NCBI RefSeq assembly: GCF_021018895.1
Contig: NC_079364.1
Coordinates: forward strand, 31,548,201 to 31,612,200
Reading direction: 5' to 3'
Length of the DNA stretch: 64,000 nt
DNA from: Seriola aureovittata
Lineage: Eukaryota > Chordata > Actinopteri > Carangiformes > Carangidae
The notes below the pieces were generated by a model. It saw only the letters and a program-made list of their open reading frames with translations, had not been told where the DNA came from and did no database searches. Each line of letters opens with the position of its first letter. Position 1 is the stretch's first letter. This document shows, piece by piece, positions 23,569 through 34,816 of this stretch. The position numbers and the translations under genes are program-made.

Positions 23569-25518
23569 GTTTGGTTTTATATGATGCTGTTGAAAGATGT
23601 GAGAGAGAGAGGGCTAGTTTGATTCAGTGTTAATGTAACTCTGCTGCTGCCATGGTTCAGGAGACATAAAGAGATGAGTGGAAAAAAGGATTTTCATTAG
23701 CAGATGTTGAAAAGAAACAAAAATTGAGTCTACAGAGAATAAATTAAGTGTGTTATATCAAAAGTGCACAAGTTATTTTTTCTTATATTCAGTCATTTAT
23801 TTATTTTTTAAAGTGATGCGGGATTCGAACCAGCGCCACTTGACGCCCCTATATTCAGTTATTTTAATGTATGAAAATTCCCCAAACCCTCCAGAAACAT
23901 TCAATTTACAAAAACAAAAAACTGAAAGTCCTTTGTAAAGCATGTTTACAAAACTGTAACCAACAAATATTTCTGCTTGGTATGTGATTTAACACGTAGT
24001 TGTTTAGTCATTGATTAGTTTTAACCGACAGCTGACTTTCAGCATTATCTGTTTCACCAGTTTATCAAGAATTACAGTCATAGAAATATCGCTGCTGTTA
24101 CTGAAAATACCAACATAAACTTAAATGCAATATAAAATGCTCACAGGTGATAAATAGTTTTTAAATTAAACTGTTAACTGATTTATATGTGGATGTGTAA
24201 TTTAGGCGGAGCAAACTGGGCTCAGCTGTGATCAGTGTCTGGTATGGCGACTGTCGGGGGACGTATGGTACAGAACATTCAGTTCAGGAAGATTAGAGCA
24301 CAGTTTGAAGTACACCTGACATTCAGAATAAAAGCTCTTACTCATCATTCTGTAAAAAAATATTTTATATGATGTAATGGAGCATTTAACTCACACACCA
24401 GCTAAATAAAAGCAGGGAATAGTAATCTAGTATTTTCACAGTGTAGAAATTCACCATTAAATGTAAGAGTCTTGTATTCAAAAAGACGAGTTATCAAGAA
24501 ACTGTACTTAAAGTATCAAATGTTAAAGTTCTTATTATGCTATCATATGTCATATAACATGTAAGCAGCATTTCAGTGTTGTAGCTGATCAGTGTTCACT
24601 ACTTTATATGTATGTGTGTGTCTGTATGTGTCTATTAGGTTCATCTAACAATGCATCACATGTTAATAACTTTATCGTATGTTTTGTAAGTAAAAGCCTC
24701 ATTTTCAAATTAATTAGCATCTAAAGCCATTAATAAAATAAATAAAAAATGAAGATAAGTAGAGTGCAGTATAACGTACAAGATTTCCCATGAAATGCAC
24801 TCATGTTAAAGTGTAACCAAAAACGCTACAGTACAGTTCCTGAATAAATGTACTTGATTACTTTCCACCGCAGCAGAGAAACGGGGAAAACGCTGAAATA
24901 TTTTATATTCTAAATGCTGCACTAAATACACAGAAAACCAGGAAGTGACAGACTGTGGGTCATTGTACGATTCCTCCGTGATTGTTGAAAGATAAGTTAC
25001 ATCTCAAAACACATCTCCTAACCTGTATTTTATCCTCACATATGAATTATACATTAACAGTCGAGTAGGATGCTCACAGTGTCTACACAGTGATAGTGTT
25101 CATACACAGCTCTTATTGGCTGATGGTTTGTCTCCTACAGGATAGGACATGTCTAATAATCTGACACAAGTTATTCATTACTGCTTTGAATATAAAAATC
25201 AGCTTGCATTATCTTAACACTAACCCCCCACCTCTTTGTTCCTGAAGGTCAGACCTTTTATTGGAGTCTCATTGTTCCCATGAACATGACTTGACTCTGC
25301 TTACTTAAATACTTTTTCCACTGTATCAATTCCTTATTTCTCTGCTCAGTTTACTAATCCATTTGCATTTTGTTTCTAATATATAACCCCTGCAGGGCTC
25401 CACTGTTGAGCAATATTTTATAATTCTACATTTGTCTGATTCGTCAGTACACTGTTTCTGCTGAATCTGTGTCTGTGTATTAAAGTGGCTTCACTCCCTG
25501 TCTGGGTTACTGTCGTAG
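23569..25518 (+). other. MINAR1 intron between coding exons A and B
   Basis: A 1950-base phase-0 GT-AG intron. Reading through the donor gives a stop a few dozen codons later at about 23620. It holds no coding sequence that I can support. On the minus strand at about 23819-23835 there is a B-box-like match (GGTTCGAATCCC), probably a fragment of a tRNA-derived SINE. The rest is AT-rich and featureless. Confidence 0.8.
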
Positions 25519-26991
25519 GTCATCACCACTGAGAGCAAACAGGGCATTAAGGCTGCAGAAGGCTACCACAGGAGGGAGCTGCACAAGCCCGCCACCTTCT
25601 TCAACCACAGCTTTGAACTGCCTTACAGTAACCCCTACTTCGAGCCCACGCTCAACTCCCCTCTTCAGGACAGACGGAGGGTGAAGCACGAGAGCCTGGA
25701 CGACTTACAGGCGTCGACATACTTCGGTCCGACCACGGTGTCCGAGTGCGTCAGCAGCAGGAAGCACACTAACAGAGCGGGGAAGCAGCCGGCGTGGCCC
25801 GTGAAGAGCCTCAGTCTCAACACAGAAGAGGGCCCTGCGGACTTTGAGAGGTCATTTCTGAACAGCAAACCACTCAAAGAAAACCACCACCGGACTGTCA
25901 GCATCATCAGCGCTGACAACGAGCAGCACTTTCAGAGCCCGAAGGAAAAGGTCGTCGCGTCTCCCTCTGGATTTGCAAAGAAAACTAACGGAATAAAAAC
26001 CAAGGAAGCAGCACTGATATCGAGTGGGCCTGTGGGTTTGGACAAAAGGGAGGCGGCCAAAAGGTTTAGGGACAAAAATATGAACAGTCCGTCCTTTCAA
26101 GGAGGAGACAGCTCCTCCAGCGTCGGGACTCAAACAGAGCAGGCTGAGAAGAAGATGAAGGAATACCCAGCTAAGTTCAGTGACAGAGAAAGACACGCCT
26201 TCAAGCACTCTGACGAGGACTCTGAGATCGTTAGTGACGACATTAGTGACATTTTTCGTTTCCTGGACGACATGAGCGTTAGTGACTCTCTGGGCGTCGT
26301 CCAGTCGTCATGCTACAACAGCACCGGGTCTCTCTCTCAGGTAACGCTGAAGTCTGAAGGCGACAGCTCCCCTGAACGCAACACGGTCAAACTAGCCAAG
26401 TCCAAACTGGACCGCCTCTTCCATTCGCTGGAAAACACAGACGATGAGCTCAAATCGAGCGTGTGCAAGCTGGTGATGAGGATCGGTGAGATCGAGAAGA
26501 AGCTGGAGTCTCTGTCGGGGGTTCGCAGCGAGATCTCCCAGGTGCTCTCCAAGCTCAACAAGCTGGACGAGAAGATCCAGGAGCCCGAGGCCAACGGACG
26601 ACACAGGGAGACTGCGCCCGGGTGCAACGCCACGCCTGACAAGTCACATCCCCACCCACAACCACTTCTCGACGCCTCCCTCTCACCTCGTGTTTTCCAG
26701 TGCCACACCACCGGCCACAATGTCAAAGTGGACAATGGCCCCAAGGGGGAGTGGTGCTGCTCTGACGGCAGTAACGGCGACAGCCTCAGGGTGAAAGCTC
26801 TGAAGCAGAGCATGCTCACCAGGAGGTCATCCCGCTCACTCAATGAGGAGACCAGCGCCACTGAGTCAAAGGTGGCCAGCATCACCAACTCCCCCCGGGA
26901 CTGGAGGACGGTGTCCTACTCCTGCCACCCTGGAGACGAGGGCAAGGACAAGGACAGAGACAGCAAGGACAGGCACCGGAAGGCCAAAGAG
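25519..26991 (+). CDS. MINAR1: MINAR1 coding exon B (central 491 codons)
   Basis: Large central exon of MINAR1, residues 286-776 of the assembled product. It begins after acceptor TAG at 25516-25518 (VITTESKQGIKAAEGYHRRE) and ends KDRHRKAKE before donor GT at 26992. It is phase 0 at both ends and 1473 nt long. Most is polar, charged and probably disordered, matching the family name. An acidic patch (SEIVSDDISDIFRFLDDMSVSD) lies near residues 520-545. Residues about 580-641 (from SKLDRLFHSLENTDDE through KLNKLDEKIQEPE) form a heptad-like coiled coil. The open frame reaches back past an internal GTG at 25681 to the acceptor, so the exon start is set by splicing, not by a start codon. The exon length is divisible by three, so skipping it would keep the frame. 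Confidence 0.92.
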
Positions 26992-27524
26992 GTACAGACA
27001 CTGTTTTTACATTCACTTTTAAATGGGACATAAAACACAGTCTTTGACATAAATAAAACATGAAGCACGGGTTCAGTTAGTGGAATAATCAAACAGAGCA
27101 GATGCAGTACATGAACTAACAGAGGCATCAAATATAGATACATGTTTGTCCTGGAAGGAAACACACAAAGAATCAAAGTGAAAAATGAAAAGTGTTGAAT
27201 AGATGAGGGAAGGAAATCAGGATGCTCCTGCACTTTGTGCTGCATATAAGATTGTAGATGAAATCTAATATTGCAGGAAAATCACAAAATAAATCCTTCA
27301 CACAGAGTCTGTGTGGTGTTACATGTAAGACCAATTAAGTTTTCTGTGACACTTGGTTGACCTGGAAATATTGATCTTCTTAACTTTACCTACACATTTC
27401 TCTCTGCTCTTGCATTCAGAGAAGATAAATAATGTCTTTATTGATAGGGAACATGGATTAAACTGAACTGAGGTCAGTGACATGGTTGAGAAATCATATT
27501 TAACTCTCATATTTTGGGGTTGGA

Positions 27525-27960
27525 CCTTTTAAAAAGGTCCCATATTTTACGCTTCTCCTGTGTTTTATTTGAAGTGTTGATCCATAAGAGATATATTTGT
27601 GGTTTTAAGAAAAACAGGTTGGTGAGCCTCTCCTCTGATTGGCTGACTGTTTTCTGAGTGATCCAATAAAAATATAGCACATTTCACGTAAACACTCAGA
27701 GAAACCAAAGCCTGCAAGGTTGGATGGTGGGTCCAGGTGGGCGGGGCTTGGGGGTGGCGACTGCTTTGTTGTGACATCACAAAGTTACAGGAGTCCTGGT
27801 GGCTGGTTTTAAGGCTCAGTTTCTGAATATAGGCTTTATGCATTTCTCTGTGGACTGAGCCTTTGATACTTTCACAGTATTAATATAGAACCTAGACCTG
27901 CTTTATAATCAAACTACACATGGACATCTACCTTTAGACTATATGGACCTTTATATTAAA
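27525..27960 (+). repeat. Dispersed teleost repeat in the long intron
   Basis: Contains 'AAAAAGGTCCCATATT', 'GTGGGCGGGGCTT'-like and 'GTGACATCACAAAGTTACAGG' words in the order I know from a common fish repeat. It is non-coding and its class is unknown. From 27960 to 29400 there is only a (GT)n tract at 28787-28816. Confidence 0.5.
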
Positions 27961-28787
27961 ACAAATGACCCATTTCTGATCATTGGAGTCCTGTAATAGA
28001 GTGACCAGATCCCAACAAAGCAAATGTGGGGCAAAGAGTAAGTTTGTGTGGGACAATGTGGCACATGTTACGACTGCTGAGCTGTACAGTGTGCTAAATG
28101 CTAGTTATTTCACCTGCTGTTAGCCTTTCTGTGTGGAAATCTTTGGGTTACATTAGGAGTGCATCCATACATCAGCACATCTCTTTTTGAGCCACTTGTT
28201 TCTTGTGAAACTCACATGTACTGTGTTGCTCTCAGAATCACCTTCCACCGGTTTCACCCACATATATCTTTGTTGTAGCTGCATTTCTTTTTCTCTGTGG
28301 TGGTCTCCATCACATTCTGCTGAAACCTCCATAGCTTGTGACTTTGCGGTGACTCACAGTTTTCCCTGTTGGGCGTAGGGTAAGCAGCAAAGACGGTGAC
28401 AGGTTAACCTGCACTTGACCCATGTGAGCAGTTTTACATCAAACGCAGCCCCACAGTGACAACCTTCCCTGCTTTCTTCACAGCCATTTTAGATTAGACA
28501 TCTCAATATGTGGGACGTTGGACAAGGGATAAAAATGCTCGTCACCTGGTCTTCCTACCTTGTAAAGAATTTAGGCATTACGTTTTCAGGGATTTATTAC
28601 ATCCCTGCCAGGTGGCTTTGTTGTTAGAGAGATGACAGGCTTTAAGGTTTCAGTTGGAGATGTCCTGCTCCCTGGAGCTGCTCCAGCCATTTAAATGGAT
28701 CCGTTTTTACTGTGTTTTGTCCATCTCAGCGTACTGGTGTTGTAGCGCTGCTCTCCTCTACAACAGTTCAGCCCTACAGTGAAAACT

Positions 28788-28818
<31 letters not shown>

Positions 28819-29429
28819 CATCTAGGCTGGCAAAATACATGGGATTGTTATGCTCCAACTCTAACTTTGTCTTCCTCATACAAGACATGTATGTAGCAGC
28901 TTCCTTATCCGCCACTGATCATCACCTAGAAGCTTTTCATTGGGTTTTTTTTTATTCAGACACACTTGTTTGCTTTGATATAAGGACATTCTCTGAGAAT
29001 CAATGCTATGAATTCTTCCTTTTATCTGGTACATTATTAAAAATATTAATGTTTACATTAAGAATGGACCCAAAGCAGTTGTATTAGTGCAGGTTTTTTT
29101 AACATGACCAACAGCTTAGATGCACATCTCAAGAAAGAGAAGTAATGTGCAGACGAGGGTACAGATGACTTCTTCTTCTATCGGCCTTTTCCTGCACATC
29201 TTGCTCATGGCTTCGCTTTTGTCCAGCTCTTCTCTGTCTTCATAGTTTTTAAATCCAAAATGCAAGAACATCTGCCTTCAGACCGCTGCCTTCAGTGTCT
29301 CTTTGTCTCTCATGTGACCAGATCTCGTTGCATGAGAAGACTGGTCACGTGAGAGTAACAGGGTTACAGCTACTGTATATACTGTAAATACTGTATATTA
29401 GAAGATCTATCTTGGGATTTTATGAATCT

Positions 29430-29800
29430 ATATTGGATCATTCAAATCGATTTGAATTAGAATTTTCTATTTTTTCTTGGTTACAAACTCAGGATCAATG
29501 CAAGCTTGTTGAACTGTGTCATCTTATGATTATTTTAGCAAACCCAGGAACAGTGGTTCCGGTGGAGAATCGTTTCAAATGCCATCAGTTACCATGTAAT
29601 GAATTTTCCCCTCTTTTAAGTAGATAGTATCCACCCGATCATATCGCTTTCATTTATCGCCCTCCAAAATCAATCAGCAGCTTCTTATCCGCACTTGTTT
29701 TTTAGTATGACAGAATTGTTTTTTGTGGTGATTTTAATATCCATGTCGATGGCTCCTCAAACGCTCACGCTGCTGACTTTTTAAACTTTTTTTTGTGGAA
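29430..29800 (+). pseudogene. LINE endonuclease fragment
   Basis: The plus-strand reading gives VVPVENRFKCHQLP, then FIYRPPKSISSFLSAL and VFCGDFNIHVDGSSNAHAADF. The GDFNIH block (29727-29744) is the hallmark of apurinic-type LINE endonucleases, and the YRPP block precedes it as usual. Stops at 29626 and about 29703 break the frame. It differs from the 5.6-kb LINE in sequence and strand. Confidence 0.75.
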
Positions 29801-30708
29801 AACGCATAACCATGGCCATACCTTATACCTTGTGTTGGTCTTAAGATTAGGTGTTGCCAGGCCCAGTGTTGGTGCATTGCTATCTTGAGACAGTAGATGA
29901 CTGCATTAATGAGCAGCAAAAACCTGGTCTGAAGTCAGTGGTGCAGTATTTCACTGTTATTTTAAGGGCACACTGTCACAAGAGTAATATGTGCCGACAT
30001 ACATGGGCGCACAGAGCAGAGTGAGCTGAAGATGCTCTTACATGTTTGGATGAGTCAGGTGAACATTACAGTACAGCCTCAGAAGGTCAGAGCTTCTTTG
30101 TGACATGTTGTGTATATAACGTTGTCATGTGTCATAGATGACACTCTGAGACTCTGCAGAGAAACGTACTTGCTACCTGGTAGATGCTCCACAGTGTTCC
30201 ACATTCATCACCTAAATTTGTCCACAGTTTCATAATGACTTAATATTTATTCACACTTCTCATCATATCACATCAAATATTTCTAACATTGTGATTTGTG
30301 CCGTTACTTCACTGTAGAGCTGTGAGCAGCACTTTGATTGGCTCAGCCCTTCTTTGCCCCGCAGTGCGCACAGAGCTGCTGCATGTGCGTGCCAGCACTG
30401 CGCTCACTGGTCAGTCACAATATACAATCTAACTCTGTGTGAAACACTGCGTCGTTGTAATAGCAATACACAAAGGTGCAAGTGCACCTGGCTTTTAAAG
30501 GGAAAGGGAGTTGGCACTGTGATTGGATTACTGGATGTTACACCCAAAACACTCCCATGAATAATTACAAGATTAAGTACAATCCTATTAAACAAAGCAC
30601 CTGGTGCAGAGACACATTTTTTTCCACCATTAAAGTAGCAAAAGTGACATGGACATGCCCTAGCATTTGCGGCCATGAGGTTTGGATCAATAAAATAGAG
30701 CCCATAGT

Positions 30709-32028
30709 AGGAGTGGGCATGATTAACCGATCGATAATTGATAGTAAAGGATTTTTTTCTATCACGTGGAATCTGATCGATCTAACGTGTGCATTAACAA
30801 GGTTGTGTTGTGTAGTGTGTCTTGAAGCAATGCAATTAATTTCACTATGTGGCAGCAACCAGCCGGGGCGCAATTAAAATTTTCAACAGAGAAAACTGAA
30901 TACTGCCGATACGCGGTCTGCAACAAGCAGGTAAACATGAAGAGAGCGAGGCGAAGTTTGGCGTGGGACCATTTTGAGCTAAAAAATAGCTTAGCTCATT
31001 GTAAACATTGCAATGCCGTCTACAACTACAACACAACACCAACCCCAATGATGTACCACTTAAACAAAGTACACCTGACCGTGGTTAAGGAATCATCCTC
31101 CTCCTCTCAACCTGCCATCACCTCAGACGGATGTGCTGACCATAAGTATTGTTAAAGGCAGAGGTTTTCGAGATCTGATTAATTTAATTGAACCAGCATA
31201 TTGCATTCTGTCATGACACACCAGCGCTATCACAGTCGCTGCAAAGAGCTACAGCTAGCCCCAGCTGACCGGGTTGCTCTAACCACAGACTGCTGGACTG
31301 CCTTAACAGCAGAGAGCTACCTCACCATCACCTGCCACTACATTGGCGATGACTGGCAAATGAACTTGTTGCTGTCCTGTCGGATCAAACTGTAACCCAA
31401 GCTTCAACATGCCAGGGTCCTAGACCTGAAGGAGGAGCACTGGCAGCTGATGGAGGACACACAGCCTGGACTGAAGTGTGCCACCACTGTCATGTCTGCA
31501 GAGAAGGACGTCTCCATATCCAACACTTATTCCGTCACCTTCAGCCTCAACAACACCCGTCTAATGCGCAGAGAAGGAGACGGAGATGAGCCCAGAGTCA
31601 TTGAATTCAAGGAGAAAGTGCGGTCCTCCCTCAGCAACCAAATGAAGGTACACTAAACTATTTGGTTGACATGGTTTCCATAATATTTAAATGACGAACT
31701 ATGAGCACCGCACATCTTTTTTTTCTGTTTAAATAATTAAACGTACTTACTATAGTTAAGATTTAATTGAGGAAAAAGGTTGCTTTCTTTAGTATTTTCT
31801 GCCATAGGCATTTTTGATATAAAACAATTAATAATTAATCGACAATTGAACGTTAATTTTCCCGATAATCAAATAAGTAAATTTCTTCAAATACCTATCC
31901 CTAGCTGTTTACCTGTGAAACAGATAACATTAACACTGTCCAACCCCACTTGTCTTCTTCTTCAGGCTCTTGCATATTAATACAATGTCAATATTCTGTA
32001 CACTTTTTAATTATCATAGCCCACCCCC
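30709..32028 (+). mobile_element. Degenerate ZBED-type hAT transposon
   Basis: The left end TAGGAGTGGGCATGATTAAC and the right end (reverse of TAATTATCATAGCCCACCCCC, 32011-32028) are inverted matches of about 17 of 20 bases. AT-rich subterminal regions with ATCGATAATTGAT and TTAATCGACAATTGAA are typical of this hAT group. Between them are pieces of a BED-finger transposase. The element is about 1.3 kb, much shorter than an autonomous copy, so internal parts are deleted. Confidence 0.75.
30847..31656 (+). pseudogene. BED-finger hAT transposase remnant
   Basis: The first piece (30847-31155) has a BED zinc finger: aromatic W/F in SLAWDHFELKN, then C-K-H-C, and H-L-N-K-V-H in MMYHLNKVH. A second piece (31201-31395) reads MTHQRYHSRCKELQLAPADR, then VALTTDCWTALTAESYLTIT, the conserved start of the hAT catalytic domain with its first aspartate (TTD). 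A third (31400-31656) has VLDLKEEHWQLMEDTQPGLK and EFKEKVRSSLSNQM. Stops at 31153 and 31393 and a missing C-terminal dimerisation region show it is dead. Confidence 0.8.
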
Positions 32029-32399
32029 ATCTGAACACTATCATACCAATGAACTGGCCGACTGCTTTAACTCTCAAAGTCAGGTCTAAGCCTCCACCAA
32101 GAAAGCAGCCTTGAATAAATCATATTTGTAATCAATGGTGGTGGTAAGTTGGAGTGTATGAAAGCAGAGCGGAGATGGAGGAAATCAGGTCTCCAAGTAC
32201 AGTATCAGGCTATAAAGAAGTTATTACTTCACCACAATAATATGGTAAATAATGCAAGAGCAGAATACATCTCTGAACTTATCTAGGCCCATCAGCATAA
32301 CCCCGGATTTCCAATGAAGTTATTTAAATCAGCTGGTAAAGCCGACCCTTGTGCCCCTTCAGAAAGTGATGTTGATTGTTGATTGTGTTATTATAACAC

Positions 32400-32605
32400 T
32401 ATTTTTGTGCAGTCTGAACAAAGGTATTTCCTTATCTGCCTCGATAGATAAAAGAGCTTGCAGGATTCCTACAACATCAAAATGTTTTTAATTTATTTGT
32501 TTTTAATTTTTTTTAATTTTGTGTTTCTTTCCTGTAAAGCAGCCTTGGGTACCTTGAAAGGCGCTATAAAATCTAAAGATATTATTATTATTATTATTAT
32601 TAACA
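32400..32605 (+). repeat. LINE/SINE 3' tail with (ATT)n
   Basis: 'CTGTAAAGCAGCCTTGGGTACC', then 'GAAAGGCGCTATAAAAT', then a run of ATT at 32580-32602. This resembles the 3' tail of L2-type LINEs and the SINEs that use their machinery. No coding part is seen upstream. Confidence 0.55.
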
Positions 32606-33281
32606 AAAATTAAATACAGAGAAACATACTTAGGTCCTTTGGATTTCACATTATCTCATATTGTGCTTATTTTTTAATGTCAAGGTTAGTGTTGTCACCA
32701 GAACCGATACTTTTCGTACCAAGTCGATGCCACGTGCCAAAAAAACTAGGCGGTACCCTTTTTTTTTTTTTTTGAGCTATCGAAGGCACCGAAATTACCG
32801 ACACGTGACGAGATTGATAGTCACCCTTTTAGGAAGTAACATAAGATTGACATCCTGTTGAGGGAGGCAGTTGAATGAGAGCTCGTCAGGCCCATCAGCT
32901 CTCATTGTGCACAAGCAGGATGTCATAAACTATATGAGCAACTTATCTCATAGTGCAAAAGTTTCTTACCTCAAAAGTGACAGTAATCTACCAAAAACAC
33001 GCGTAAAAGAACATTAACACTAATTACTGCATCACTGGCAACATTTGAGTGACTCGGAACACATTTAAGAACAGTTTCTCCGGCACATGCTCTGCCTCTG
33101 CCCGAGCGAGGATGAGGAACGTCCACTACTAGGCTGCAGTCTAGCCGCAATTACAAATGGAAGATGGTGAAAAGTTCAGGCACACAACTTGGTCCAGCTG
33201 CAGCACCTCGGCTTGTCGAAAGAAAACGCCAGAAGAGTCGCGTATGGAAATATTTTGCTTAGAGGCGGATGATGAGGGGTT

Positions 33282-33642
33282 GATAATAGGGGAGCGTGTC
33301 TATGTTCCCACTGCACTAAATTCCCACAGCCCTAACCCTATATTCCCACAGCCCTAACCCTAAATTCCCACAGCCCTAACCCTATATTCCCACAGCCCTA
33401 ACCCTATATTCCCACAGCCCTAACCCTATATTTCCACAGCCCTAATCCTAACCCTATATTCCCACAGCCCTAACCCTAACCCTATATTCCCACAGCCCTA
33501 ATCCTAAATTCCCACAGCCCTAACCCTAAATTCCCACAGCCCTAACCCTATATTCCCACAACCCTAACCCTAATTTTCAAAAATTTCTGTGGAAAAAAAA
33601 GTGCTAAGAAATGTGGGAACATAGGGCTGACCCCGATAATAG
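33282..33642. mobile_element. Non-autonomous hAT-type MITE carrying a CCCTAA minisatellite
   Basis: The element spans 33290-33634 between two exact copies of the 8-base duplication GATAATAG (33282-33289 and 33635-33642). Inverted ends: the left GGGAGCGTGTCTATGTTCCC matches the reverse of the right GGGAACATAGGGCTGACCCC, sharing the CTATGTTCCCAC core. The 8-base duplication fits the hAT superfamily. The interior is almost entirely the minisatellite listed next. Confidence 0.8.
33318..33572. repeat. Telomere-like minisatellite, about 11 units
   Basis: The units have the form CCCTAACCCTATATTCCCACAG (22 bases, TATATT/TAAATT variants, some with one more CCTAAC). Each unit carries one to three CCCTAA hexamers, the vertebrate telomere word, joined by TATTCCCACAG, which itself resembles the MITE end sequence. 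Confidence 0.93.
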
Positions 33643-33689
33643 ACCTGCAAAAGCCCGTTTGTAAATTGCCTTCACATTTTCCAAACCAC

Positions 33690-33955
33690 AGTTGAAATGC
33701 TGTGCAATAAAAAGTTGACTGACTGTATATTTTAGCAGAGTAGTGTTTACTTTTAAATACTTGAAGGCTACATGCCACTGTTCTTTTTTCATATGTCAAT
33801 AGTTGTTTCATTTCATTATATCTATTATTCCCACATTTCTGTCTCAGAAATTTGTCTCAGGGCACTAAAGCTGAAGAGCTGTGCAATAAAAAGCTGATTG
33901 TTTATATTTTAGTACAGTATTGTTTATTTTAAATTCTTGAAGGCTACATTTTTTT
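33690..33955 (+). repeat. Imperfect direct repeat pair
   Basis: Segments at 33697-33772 and 33876-33951 share 'GCTGTGCAATAAAAAG', 'GTATATTTTAG' or 'TTTATATTTTAG', and 'CTTGAAGGCTACAT'. The spacing is about 180 bases, and the pair is probably internal to the hAT relic. Confidence 0.7.
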
Positions 33956-34309
33956 TTCTGCGTATTTTTCAATAAAGGAGTGAAAGAGAAAGTACATGGA
34001 ATTTATTGTATTTTTTTCCATTCACTCTCCTTTTAGCTCCAGCTCCTAGGAAAAAAAATCTTTACTCCCCACCTCCGTCTGTGCGCTGCTGTTGGAAACC
34101 AGGCTGATGAGTAAAACCAAAACAACGAGCTGAAAGGTGCTCAAACGCTCTGTGATGCTGATGGGAACTGCAGAGTTGATGATAAATCTCTGCAGGTTCT
34201 TTATTTCATGTGTCAACTTTAACACCACACACAGCCATTTACTCCATTGTCAATATAAAAAATACTAGTACAGCTTTTAACTCTAACTATATAGTTTTAT
34301 GGTTCCACG

Positions 34310-34655
34310 CCAGCGACAGCCAGGGCCTGAGGCATTATGTTCCCGGGGTGTTTGTCCATCCGTCCGTGTGTATGTCTGTTGTTCCAATTCTCATGAACGA
34401 TATATCTCAGTAACGCCTTGAGAGAACTTCAGACTGGACTCAAAGATGAAGTGATTAAATTTTGGGTGGTCAAAGTTCAAGGTCACAGTGATCTCACATT
34501 CTTGTGAACGCGATATATCAGGAACACTCAGTTTAACAATTAAACTCAAATGTCTACAAGGATAAAATGAAGTGATGACATTTTCTATCCAAAAGGTCAA
34601 AGGTCAACTTCAATGTGACATCATAATATTCTGCAAAAACACTTCTGACCTTTAT
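34310..34655 (+). repeat. Dispersed teleost repeat, copy 1
   Basis: Contains 'GATATATCTCAGTAACGCC', 'GGTGGTCAAAGTTCAAGGTCAC' and 'CAAAAGGTCAAAGGTCAACTTC'. The reverse complement of 63400-63640 matches 34455-34655 closely. Non-coding and widespread in fish. Confidence 0.7.
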
Positions 34656-34718
34656 TTGCACCCCCACATTTTAATGTATATAACCGCATACAACCATGCT
34701 TGCAACACAGGCGCACAC

Positions 34719-34759
34719 ACACAAACACACACACACACACACTCACTCACTCACTCACT

Positions 34760-34815
<56 letters not shown>
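34719..34815. repeat. (CA)n with (CTCA)n tract
   Basis: CA runs interrupted by five CTCA units at 34741-34762. From 34820 to 36450 no gene is seen. Confidence 0.95.

Positions 34816-34816
<1 letters not shown>

Larger units (their letters stand above)
32680..33970 (+). mobile_element. Second hAT relic (BED-finger), interrupted by a MITE
   Basis: The left part starts TAGTGTTGTCACCAGAACCGATAC with 'GTACC' and 'GGTACC' words, typical of a hAT terminus. At 33210-33260 the frames spell SRVWKYF and, after a shift, CLEADDEGLI. After the MITE at 33290-33634 the reading continues DLQKPVCKLPSHF. Together these look like the start of a BED zinc finger (aromatic W-x-x-F and the first Cys). Downstream, a 75-base segment is repeated (see the direct-repeat entry). 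The right end was not identified; its position is approximate. Confidence 0.55.

Noticed and set aside
23815..23860. tRNA gene on the minus strand
   Set aside because: Only a B-box-like GGTTCGAATCCC is present; no cloverleaf or acceptor stem can be drawn, so it is at most a SINE fragment.
25681..27033. A free-standing 450-codon gene starting at a GTG
   Set aside because: It is the inside of MINAR1 coding exon B; the frame continues upstream to a good acceptor at 25518, and the residues after 26991 are read-through past a splice donor.
33318..33572. True telomere or chromosome end
   Set aside because: The hexamers are interrupted by TATTCCCACAG spacers and enclosed by transposon ends, with normal genomic DNA on both sides.
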